From positions 52,712,904 to 52,776,903 of the forward strand of contig CM037783.1 in NCBI GenBank assembly GCA_021229015.1: a DNA stretch of 64,000 bases. The letters run 5' to 3'. This document shows positions 49,701 through 62,400 of this stretch, in pieces. The notes beneath the pieces are model-generated. The model did no database searches and was not told the origin of the DNA. It was given only the letters and a program-made list of their open reading frames with translations. Every line of letters begins with the position of its first letter. The stretch's first letter is position 1. The position numbers and the translations under genes were made by a program. The DNA comes from Solen grandis (Eukaryota > Mollusca > Bivalvia > Adapedonta > Solenidae).

Positions 49701-50319
49701 TTTCTTAAATTAAGGACACAGTATCTTGTCAGAACCTCAAGTGAAATTAAATATCTAGATCTTCCATAAGCTCAGTCAAATTTCGGAAATAATTCGGGTT
49801 CTGAGAGTAGCTTCCCTTCGAAATCAACAGCATGCGATACGTATGTGGCAATAAGCCTGAATCGAATCCTCAGACGCGTATCCAGTCATACGCACACACA
49901 GACCAATACGTAAGTATAATTCAACTTTCTCTACACAAGACAGATGAATGTCAGGGACGGCAGTCACATGATCCTGATACCGGACCAGCAAGTACAAGGG
50001 AGATAACGACTTTGATTTGTCGCGACCAGGGTTCGAATCCACTACCGGGTACCGAAAACGATGATCTAACTATATTTGGACATCAGGACCGGTGATTATG
50101 CATGTATCTAATAAAATTTAAAGAGAATATGGTAACGTGATATTTTTGTTGGTCATTTTAATGGGGCTTTGGGGTTTGGGAGAATATTCTGAAAACAGGA
50201 GAAAGAATACTGTATCCTATTGTATCAAAACAAGTAAATTAGTTAAAATGACGCATTGAACTGTAACTACCAATGTTTCACTGGATGGCGTCAGCTTTAG
50301 CATATAAAATGGCACTTAC
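46791..50319. other. No supported exon downstream of the transglutaminase
   Basis: The missing last transglutaminase exon should lie on the minus strand here or further left. I checked by eye for a barrel-2 ending and saw no convincing match. A B-box-like GGGTTCGAATCC at 50028-50039 suggests another SINE remnant. Confidence 0.45.
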
Positions 50320-50456
50320 TTGACTTTGATGGGCGGTATTTTTTGCATTCCAGGCCCCTCAATGTTCAAGTATCCGCCCGTCAGTGGAACTGTGAGAGGG
50401 TTGGTCAACTTGACAACAACCTCGAACGTCCGCCCCACGTGCGCATTGCCCTCAGT
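50320..50456 (-). CDS. Transglutaminase exon, beta-barrel 2
   Basis: Reads [45 protein letters not shown]. It matches vertebrate AEVSLQNPLPVALEGCTFTVEGAGL. It ends with AA of a split codon before gtaagt, so a further exon must complete the barrel. Confidence 0.93.
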
Positions 50457-53400
50457 CTGAAATACACGCGCAAGTCTAGCATAAAAAAAAGGTGATAAGG
50501 TTAAGGCGAGATGTGCTTTTGCAGGCAATGATGGTGCAGTGCAATATGTTGTTCGTTTGTTTGCTTAGATTTCATATCCCCCGACAGCATTTCAGATGAC
50601 GTCTTTTAGTTGAATTTTGCCAGCATGAGACAAATATGTAAATATTCACCGATGATAGGTGGCATGAAACCACACCTAGACTCATTATCTTGACACTGGG
50701 GCATACAGTCCTTGGTCTACAATTATGAACAACAAAGAAAGAGAAAGACTATTTCGTCTTACTTTCAACGGATACGTCATTGGATATGAAGAACAATCAG
50801 ATAAAAAAATAAGCCGGAATATTTTAACTTCTTATGAGCATCATTATTCATGTCGTTCTTTTCTCAGCAATTATTTACAGAGTAATTGAATATGATCCAC
50901 TAGGATTCAATACAAACACGCTATATAAGAAATATATGCATTGATTTTCGTTAACAGCAAACATGCATGAAATGGCAACAAACATGTATTTCAATAAAAA
51001 ATAGAACATTATAGTGTTAGTTCAATTTTCATTTGTGTTATTGCAATTACGAACAAGATGTAGACGGAATCGATTGGTAGGGAATATGTTCTTAGAAATC
51101 GAGTTTTGTTAACACATCATAAACGCTTATTGAATTGACATCTTGCGGAGGTTGTATAGAATTTAAAAAAACACGATCCTAAGCATTGTGATAATCAGGA
51201 AATGCAGTTTTGTTCGCAAGCAGTGAACTGTTTAGGATAAAACATAAGGAAAATAAGAACTGCAAGATGAACTTTCATTAATTGAATAATGCTGCTTTAT
51301 GGAAACATGTTTCCTGATTGAATAATTTTCAACATACAACATCAAAACAATACCATCAAAGCAATATCATATCGATGTTCATATCAACCTTTTACCTCAT
51401 GAATATTCATGTGAAAAGTTATTACTCGATCAATATCATTTGACTGATCTTTAAATGGTATATGAAACAATTGAGGTTGATTTGTTATGCAGCCTGTATA
51501 GAATCTGAGCTTCAATATTATATGAGCAAACAGGAGTCCCTGATCAGAGCTGTGTAATCTGGGTCTGCTCTGTTTGCCAATGCGTCAAAATGAGTCTATA
51601 TGAGTAAATAACTGTTTTAATGGCAAAAAAAAATCATGGTAACGAAAGTAACTGCTATTTTGCTGACAATGTATCCAGTGTAACTTCCACTTGGAAAGAA
51701 AAGAAAATGCAGCTAAACATTTTAACCATCTCGTTTTCAAAAGATTTTGCATATGCTGATACATGTTTTCATCGGCGTCGACGTTCCAGACATATGTATA
51801 TTCTGGCACAGATGTGTACCTAGAATATTTGCGACAATGTGTATTCATACGCGGCAATAATGTAGTACCATCACTAAAGTATACCTTGATGTCTATATGC
51901 GGTTTTTCCACCCAAAGTGGTTTCCTGTAAACAAACTTCTGCTGGGTCTCCTTGACCGTAGCCAGGATGAAGATGTTCATGTGACAGTCCGCATCCAGCG
52001 TGTTAATGTAGTCTGCACACTTCAGAGACATACCAACCTCGCTCTCTGAAGAGAAGGAGAAAAAACATTTAAGGGATGTAACAAACGTGTTATTTCGGTT
52101 ATCTCCGAATATAAAGAAAGAATCGCCGATAACGTAATTAGTATGATGTTGGTGTGGCCTAAGTGTTTCGAGAAATAGGTATAAGTCATCGCGGATTAAT
52201 ACATATAAGTACACTGTATTATAAAAGTATGTTTTATATACTCGTATCACAAACAGTGAGAAGTCTCGCAATGACTGACGTTTTAAGTTAAAACAAGGGG
52301 ACAAAACAAACGATGGGAGGTTTATGCGTTTCCTTTCTGCTATTTCTCATCTCACTTTGTGATGAATTGTTCTGTACGGAAGCAAACAACAGTCGTTATT
52401 TGCCGAAATCTTTTCTTGCATAGCCGTTGTATTTTATATTTTGTACACTGTAACATAACAGGCGGATTAACAATTGCCCGCTGTATTTATAAAACACCTC
52501 GTCATTCAGACACTAAGAAAAGGCCAACAGACGAGCATGTTAGAAAAATCCAATTTCGAATATTGATGTTGTATTTCAACAGTTTCTGTTATCCGGAATG
52601 TTTGGTGCATTTAACGGTTGTTTTGTGACCTAAACTACAACCACGTATGTGCGAAGCATCAGCTTCAATTCGACCTATATGGAGAGAGTTGAAAAATCAC
52701 AAAGACCTTTACAAGTATCGCACCAGGGACCTTGCACCATTATCATATGAGTCACGGAAGCCGACTCTACGCTGACGGTACAACAGTACAACACAATCAT
52801 ATTGTCATGTAGATATGGCATACGACAAGACAAACAACTCTGACAAAGCAATGACAACTGAAAGTTTACCCAAACACATTAGTATTGATAGATGGTGTCA
52901 TTTTACTGTATAAAACATCGAGTTTTTTTCAACGACATTTTCATCTCTTTCAACAGATTCTCTTCGTGGGTTCAAATATTTGTTCTTGCAAATATTAAGA
53001 TCTACTCTATGAACTTTTTTTTACCAAGAAATATTCATGGATAATCCGTCCACAAAATCTACAAAATTAATGAAGCATATTTTATATTAAGGTTATGAAC
53101 TGTCTAACTTTTGACAACAATTGAAAAAATCTTAATATGTCTTAATTTATTCAAATAAAAAAAATTAATAATAATAATGATAATAATAATTCTGTAGACC
53201 TTTTTAAAATTTTTTAAATAGCCGATTACTGCTTGTCAAATTTGAAAATTTATCAATCAGTTTTATTAACATTTATTACAAGGATGAACACACATTATTT
53301 GGACAGTTGCGTAAGTGGATGGTGAGTAAGAAACACTTGACAAAAACCGTGTAGGTTCGAATCCTTCTGTTGCCCTCCCCCTTTTTAAGATTTTCATTTT

Positions 53401-56400
53401 TATTTTATTTCTATGTTTACATTTTTCTATGGTTAAATGCTTCATATCATTTACCTGTACTTTGCATCTTATACATTCAGTCGTGTAATGAACTATAATC
53501 TTAACTCTGGAATTCAGTGGTCGTTTGCTCTTTACGTCAGTTATTTTCAAAATAAATCACCCATATGCAAAATACGCATGTGCTTTCAAACTAAAACAAC
53601 AGATTGACAAAAGTATAAAAGCAAGATAAACGAGAATTTTGCAAGATTAGGCATTGAGTACATGTATTATAAAATTATAAAAAAGTTATATTGGAACTGA
53701 TTTCTCTCTAAACTTACCGCTATAATTTTTATATCAGAGGGACTTAACGTCAAGAAATAAAGAAATAGTATTTTTTTTTTTTAGAAAAAAAATGAAGGTC
53801 AGTTATACTCGAACTTACAACCATCGGATGACAAAAGTATTTTAAATATACGTCTTACCATTGGACTATTGTGCCAAACACACAAACCTCGCTGTTCTTT
53901 GCATATTGAAGTTACAATAGGAAAGTCCAGTTAAACTGTGACGCGTAAGTCAGAACTTATATCTGAAGGTTATGAAAAAAAAAAAATTGTTTGTTTATAA
54001 TTACAGCAAATGTCCCCTTATCGATCCACAGAGCCCGAAAATGCATTAATTGACGCTTTCAATAAGGGACTCGCTGTATTTATCTCTGGAAACATGCACG
54101 GCTATGTATACACTGTTGTGTGCACAATGGGACATTTACTGGATTGCATCTTGAAAATAGTATTAAGGAACGAAAAATATATTTCTAGAATTTTTTTGAC
54201 CTTGTTGCAGTTACCACGCGTGAGATAAATTTCTCATTAATAACGGAAAAAATAGTGATAGCTTTAAGGATTGGCACAGGTGAGTAATTAAAAAAATGCT
54301 TTGACAAATTTTCTCGAAGCTTAGAATGAGATCCTGTTGAGACTAATCGGGAAAATAATCACAGAGAGAAGATTGGAAACGAGGTAGCACTTGCTATCGA
54401 AGGCGCTGCCATGTTTGTAAATAGCTTTAATCATTTAAAAAAAAAAAGAAAATGTAATGAGTCGACTGATTTAACTGGAAAAAAATGACCTTTTGTTCGG
54501 TGATGTGAAAACATGGGGGAAAGCGTTAGAGACGACAGCAAAATATCAGGGACGGTACAGGGAGACCAGAAACACATTTACTTGCCTTTTAACGCTAATG
54601 TTAATGTCAGTATGGAAACCGGAAACACAACTTTATATTTTAAGCCTTCTCTATTTTCTAGTGTAGAAACAAGAGACACGTTTGTATTTTTTGGCCTTAT
54701 GCTCTAAGGGTCTCTAATTAAGAGACCGGATACACAACCCTATATTATGGCCTTACCAAATAATACCTGTAGTTCCTATATTTTTAGTTTATATCAATTA
54801 AGACGTACACTTCGTAACTGTTGTTTGAAAAAATAGATTACAAAACTGGAAACCTTTACTGACAAAATTAACATTAGAGAGACATATGCATGTTTACATG
54901 AAATGTGAATCTTTAAGCCTTAACTGGTTTCCAGTTTCTTGCTGCTGTTAATCGCGCACCAGAATGTGGTGACAGAATTCTTTATTCTATCAGGCTGGCA
55001 TGATTAACTGTTGGCTAATGATTTAGATTTATGACAAACAAGAAAAATCTTTAAAAAAGATATTCGGCGTTAGAAAAAAAGATATGAAAGTTAAAGAAAG
55101 TAAAAGTATTACACTAAAATATATTTAATTTAATAATGCTGGCAAGTTTTAAATGGTTTGTGATTTTAAAATAATGCCAGAAGACGTATTTGTCGCTAAA
55201 TTTAGGAGATGTAATTCTAGAAAGTGAAAAAAAAGTTATGTAAGCGAAAAAAGGTTCCGTTAGTGTGATTTGATCTCGGGGCACTTAGTTTAGCAGACGA
55301 GAATTTAACGGAGACTGTTACTATAAATAGCTTGTGTTAACTTTGCGACTTCTACCAAGGTTAACTACGTTTTCTAAAGCTTCACAACCTTTTCAGCTGG
55401 GTGTTTTTTTATGTTTTTCAACTGGATGTTTTTTATATTTTTTACATAAATTAAATTGTTATTTGCTATTTGACAATCATGCAGAAAGGAAACTCCCATT
55501 TTATGATGGAATATCCTAAAATAATTTACGCAAACCAATGAAACGAGTGCTTTTCCGAACTCTTCGGTTGTTTAACTAAGTTTAGATTGGTTCAAGAAAT
55601 AGGTCTAAATCCATTTTGTACAGCTTACGCCGAAAAAGATGAGACTGGTATTCGGAATTAGACAAAATTTGTACATTTATGAAAATGAAGTAATAATATA
55701 ATACTGCCACTTAGAATTAATTACTAACAACATTAATTTTTTTTTCTTTTCTTCATTATATTAATGCGCTGAACTGACAGCCAAATAGTAAATTATCAAA
55801 TATCACATATATTTACAATTCTTGAATAGGCCTATATTCTATAAACTTCAAGTAATCATTTTGTATATCAAAAAACTGTGAAAAAAATACGTATGTTTAA
55901 ATTAATAACAAAGGCCAACGTCATAATGTGAATGCATATGCAGCTGGTAGTGAATTCAGACCTAAACAAGAGCTAGAGAACACATACCAGTGTTCGGCTC
56001 GATGACAGTTGCATCCGTGAGATCTTTCAGCTCCGCGCACGGGATCCCCGTGTAGCGGCATGCGATGGCGGACACTCGGACATTCACGGACCTGGACTGA
56101 GCACTCTGGTTCTTAATGCTCAGACTGACGGTGCAGTCTCCAGTCCTTTGCATGTCAAGGTTAAGGTTAAAGGTTACGTCTGTCCCCTTTGGCTGCGCTA
56201 TATCTACCGTACGTCTCAAGGCAAGCTTTTTGGCAAGCGCAAGACTGTTCTGTTCTTCGACTGAACCTGCATAGGAAGTGATTAATACATTTTAATATTT
56301 ATCTCTGCTAAACATATTCGTTCATATGTATGATATTTTAATAACCTGCATATCGTAAAATATATGTTTTACTAATGATTAACTGTGCATGTAATTACCA

Positions 56401-59400
56401 ATTAATCATGTAAAAACAGCGATGGAAACAACAAAAACATTAATGCTATGGAAATAACGTAAGTGTGTAGCATACACGTGTTCTATTCATAGGCACTTTG
56501 TCGAGGAAAATCGTTAATATATCATCCTCTCTTATTTTTTAAACATTTTGTAAGAAATAAAACAAACATTTTAAAATTACACTTAACCTCGAGTGTCCCA
56601 TTATACTGGATTTGTTTCTCAAATGGTTCCCTAACAAATATGAGTAAGAGTTTAAAAATGTAAATGATAATCACTATAAACTGATACACAATATATCATT
56701 ATGTTGATGCAGAGGGACTGCTAGTATACATACAGGATATTTGTTTGTTTTTGTTGTGAATATGGAATACAGTGTAGATCTCATCGAGAAGTGATACAAT
56801 TACAATATTTTCACGAGCGCGTTGCGCGAGTGAAAATGTGAAAATTGTATCACTTCGAGATGTGATATATTCCATATTCACTCAAACAATCTTTTTTTTT
56901 TTCTTTTTATTTTTGTTGTTTTCTATAGTTTTTGCTTTAACGTAGTTAGACACAAAGGTACCCAGTACGTTGCTGCCCATTAAAAAAAACAATGACCTTA
57001 TATATAATAAGAAGGCAGGTAACTTCTTCCAATGAAAACGTACACCATGTCGTTTCAATTGCCGTCGTAACTCCTTTGAAAATTCGTGGAGTTAAGTTAA
57101 ATCATTTGACAGAGTTGAGAGCAGTAGTAGTAGTAGTAGTAGTTGTAAAGTAGTGTTTGTTGTTGAAGTAATAGAGGTGATGATAGCAGTTATTATTATA
57201 ATATATAGAAACGGTTGTACAAGTAGAAGTAACAGTAGTTGGAGCATTTGCAACTTAACAGCAGTAGCAATATCAATGCTAGTAGCAGTAGTAGCAAACA
57301 CAGTCGTGATAGAAGTAGTAGTAGAATTAGTGTAGTAGCAGCTGCAATAGTAGATGTTTAAAAAATATTACCAGTAGTTGTAGTATAAAAAGTAGTAGAT
57401 GATGAAGAAATTGCAGAGATAGAAGTTAAATCGTTAACGCGAGGCAACCCACCCTCCGGATGTTTGTAGGTGTTGGTCAGGTCCTCCCGAGAGATGGTGC
57501 TGACAGCCTTGGTGCTGATGAACTGTCCCATCATCTTTTCCTCGTTAGCTATGGGCGTCATGTTGCCTTCCTGGTCCACCGACCAGTGGATCCGATCCCC
57601 ATTCACTTCCGCGAAAAGGAACTCCGTGTCGAACCCATAGAATAACTCGCCGTTCTTTATTGCCTTTACAGAGGCCGGGCCGCACGTGAACACGCCTTTA
57701 ATTGAAAGAAAAACACATTGTCAAAGAGAAAAATCAATTATCTGTTACTGCATTTGTTATAAATTTTATATACAGTAAAACAATAATTGTCTGAGAACCA
57801 ATGTTCCGAAAATCATGCATTATCTGAGACATATCCTTCGTCATGGTGCAACTCATCTTTTCATAAAAATCTTAAAATTTACAATCATGTTCCCTCGGTT
57901 TACTGAATCTCGCGATAGTCCAAATATTCCACATTTCCCATTTGTTTCTCTGATAATCGCGAGTTTATAATTATGAGCATGAATGTATGAACATTATGTA
58001 ATGGACGGATCTCATCTAAAACCCGTTTATTTCCATCATACTGTTAGCTTAACCTTTCATAACACAGGTATGTGATCGGTAAAATTTAAATGTCGATGTT
58101 ACATATATCCGAACTTTTGCATCGCCTCTCAGAGATATTTCTAAAATCATTGAAATGCGACAGAAAACCTTTTTAGATATAGAAAAGAAGCATTCCATCG
58201 AAATCATCCTTACTGTGATATCGAGTATAAAAGCATGTGTGTAATTCTCATGGCACACCGATAGTTAAAAAACAAACAAACCCCCCCCCCCCCAAAAAAA
58301 AACAACAACATTCGAATGAATAAATTAACAATTTCCATTTGTATTGCAAAGATTTAATGATTTCAACACTAATTTTAAACCTAAAAGCGTACTGTATGAG
58401 TATTCAATATTCATAAACGACCGAAATATATTTTAGCACTGGAATCAGTTTATTCCACAGTTGATCTTTTAAATGAAACATATCAACAATTTTGTCTTGC
58501 AATGTACTAAGCAGTTTACTTGGTCATGTTTCTAGAATGACACTCTGTTTCTCAGAATTGGTTAAGCTACGTTAAATAGCAGGTCAATTTCTAACTAGAT
58601 TCATATTGTATTAAAATTCCGTTTTTACATCAATTTAAATGCTATCCATTATATTAAAACTATGGTGGCATATTTCTGCCAGCCACTTATCCATTTAGTA
58701 TGGTGTATGGTGGCATATTTCTGCCAGCCACTTAACAGAAAGTTAAGTCCTGTTAAGATACCTAAGTAGATAACTTGAAAATTTGCTACTTGCCAGATAC
58801 TAACTGAATATGTGACAATTTTTCAGAAAAGTTTCAACATAGCTAAGTGGATAAGTGGCTGGCAGAAATATGCCACCATAATTTAGCTATGTTGAAACTT
58901 TTCTGAAAAATTGTCACATATTCAGTTAGTATCTGGCAAGTAGCAAGCTTTCGTGTTATCCACTTAGGTATCTTAACAGAAATAAACTGTCTGTTAGTGC
59001 CAACTACTGCCAATCACATATTCACTTATGTTAACTGGATATCATGTTTTTTTCCAGATAATTATGTGAAGAAAAAAAATGCTTGTTATCCACATAATTT
59101 ACCTGACTAACTTTACAAAAGGCGAGATAACCAGTTATCTTAAGTGAATATATGGCTGGCAGTAGTGGGCACTTACAAACAGTTTTGTCCTGTTAAGATC
59201 CCCAAGAGGATAACACGAAAGTTTCTACTTGCCAGATAATAACTGAATATGTGACAATTTTTCAGAAAAGTTTAACATAGCTAAGTGGATAGGTGGCTGG
59301 CAGAAATATGCCACCATATAAAACTTTTTTTCACTACCTGGCAAAATTATTTCCTTTACATTTGACATTGCATCCGATAAATAGTTAAAACCTGCCTAAA

Positions 59401-62400
59401 GTGGGGCTGATTTCATGACGTCCCTCATAGGACATAACATGTGGCCTCTGGGTCAGACGAATTAATTTTGGTTGCCATGCAACAGGCAAAATAGACCTAA
59501 AGAACAGGCGGGAGTCCGTTAATTAAGAAGGAAGGATCATACATTTAAGGAATATGGTTAGGTAAAATAATTTATGAAAAAAAAAATCATTTTTTATTGG
59601 TGACCCTCAAATTACGACATCCGGTCGAAATATTGGTGTTGAAAAAGTAAATAAGACTCGTATAACAAAAGTATTTTTTATTAAATGTTGACCCCGGGAA
59701 ATTGACAAATCGATCCCATTTAAGACTTGCGGGAGGGAATTGAATCGTGTTCTTGCATGTCATAAACCGATCAAATTTCCTCTGCAAATGTTTAATGGTT
59801 CAACATGACATTTATTTTAGATTGAATTCGAGATTGGCAAGCTTTTTATAAGAACTTCGGAAAATGTCAGCCGGCATGAGTTAAAAGACCGGAACCGTGT
59901 TTGGTTTTCCAAAATGAAACTTGATGTATTTTTTTATATATTTCCTCGGGACAATGAAAGTGTATAAGTTAAAACATATTTTGTCGAAATATCTACATCA
60001 TGACAATCAGTTATACAATGTGAATGTACATTCGCCGGAAGGGTCTGGATAAAGAGGAAACCTAAATAAATAATTTGACGAGACAGGTCCATGATACTGA
60101 AACTTTCATACATTCCTAAGAGTAATTAAACAATAAATAAGCAAGAAATTACGGTACCTGCACATCTTGGTTAATTTTTCGGTCATAATGTACACGTTTA
60201 AACTCATCGAGACACGGATTTATGCTTTATTTTGTAAATTATTAGTTCTTTAAACAAAAAAGCGTTGGCAGAAATATTTTATTACCCCGGTGCTCCTAAT
60301 GCATTCCATATCACTGGTATTTATGACTAGTCGTAAATTGGACGAAATAACATGCCAGAACCCTTATTTTGAAAAACAAATCTACAAAAATATCAACATC
60401 ATAACAACAACACACCCAAAAATGAGAAAAAATATGGTAATAATACTTGTAATTGCAATATTAATTGTAATAACGAAAACATTGATAATTTCAAAATTGC
60501 AAAGATATATAAACAGCCTTTATAATTTTCTTTGATCGTCGAACTTCATGAAACCGTAATTTTGTCTCGTTGAATCATATTCAATTAATTAAAATAATTT
60601 CATTGAATCGTATATAAAACTTATTTTAAATATGCATGTGAAGTTTGGGATGTAGTATAGTTTGGTTTGAAAATATTCAACTTAAAATGACAAAAATAGT
60701 TAGTGGGATTACCAATACGTGTATCTATTATTTCGAGAAAATTAAATGGCAAATAAAGCAATTCTCTGAATTGTTATTTACTAAAAGAAATCGTTAATGC
60801 ATCTCATTATGATTAAAAAAAGCATTAAGAGATCGCCATGTGACGTCACAATCAAGACTAATTCTATCTGATTTCAGTAAGAACACAGTCCTCAATTAAT
60901 TAATTAATTTAAACAGCAGCCTCTCCTAATTAAAATAATATAGTTGATAATTAACAGGAAAATTACTGTACTGCATGCCAGATTAAGATGCCATCGTTAG
61001 GGTAATGGTCAGATTCGTCAGCAGAAACCATTAAAGTACGTTTTGAATATCCTTAATACAAAACTCTCGATAACTTTTGTTACAGTCGCTTTCACGACTT
61101 CAAATAAAAATAAAAACAAAAGTACGTCTTCAATCAATTTCTTGCAAAGATAATACTTTTACATTCAAATGTGTACACCTATGCATAAAAAGAACACTTA
61201 ATTACAAATACGTCTTAACAGTTCCTCTTTTTTATTTTTTCTCCAAATATGTTTCTATAGATCTTACTTTTCAATATTCTCTTTCCCATTCTTTGTTTTC
61301 ATCTATTTATTATTTAATTGATATGTTTTAAAAAAAAAAAATCATTTATTTATTATTTAATTATGCTGCACGCCACGTTTTGCAATATTGTCCGGGAGAG
61401 GGATTTGTTGATGTAGAAATAACTTGTACCCAATACAATGCTTGTATATGTATAATAGCACCAATTAATATTTTTGAACTAGTCTGTTGGGCTTGCACCC
61501 CCTCTGATAAAATGTTTTTTTCCCTTGTGAAGATGAGTTATCAGTTGTAGGCTGGATATCGTAGTGATAAGGCGCTTCGCTTCTCGCCAATGCGTCCCTG
61601 GTTCGATTTCTGGTCACGCACGTGAGAGGGTACAGTGGTCGCTCGTTCTCCGGTTTCCTCCAACAATAATGACCACATACGCCGCCATCAGAGCCATCGA
61701 GAGTGATTAATATAAGTTGTGAGAACTTGTTTCGTAATCGATGTAAAATAAATAAAGTTTAAACTAATTATCAGCAGACGTCAAGAAATATTATATCATT
61801 AGACTTGTAATAGCGTAATATCATTTGTCTGAAGCTAAACACAACCTAAGCCAGGCGACTTTACCCATAAATTTTTAATACTAGAAACATTCTTTGTGAC
61901 TTTAAACATATTGATTGTCACTTATGGCTTACAGTCAGTATACGGATGAAGGAGCGTGTGTCATTTTGACTTATTGCACTGTATTTCATATCTTTTAAGT
62001 AAAATTACATTAGTCTTCCTAAATATCCAATGTGAATTTTGTGCATTAGTGTCATCGGCACTTTTTTCAGGGAAATATTTCAGGGCAAATCAAGTTTTAA
62101 AAAAGGTAACTGGTGACGTAAGACAGACAGCGAAACATCTATACCAAATTAAAAAAAACATGTGTGTTTACAGTTTTTTTTTTTATTTTCCCAGAGAGTG
62201 TCATTATATTTCTGGGCAAGTGTATGGCGATTTTCATCAGTGTCAAATCCTTACTACAAAATGTATTTCATTTCCTCAGAAATATAAGTTTAAGCAAACT
62301 TCATAAAATTCAAAGTCAGTAATTACGTCTTTGTAATAAATCTTTTAAGCAAAACTGTATACTGACAATGAATAACTGTGTTATATATTTTTGCATACAT

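Noticed and set aside
51585..52304. 239-codon minus-strand open frame as a single exon
   Set aside because: Only 51885-52045 matches transglutaminase and has proper splice sites; the rest is intron that happens to be open.
53308..53386. True tRNA gene
   Set aside because: The B box and T-run are good, but the acceptor and D arms do not pair and no clean anticodon stem forms; a tRNA pseudogene or SINE head fits better.
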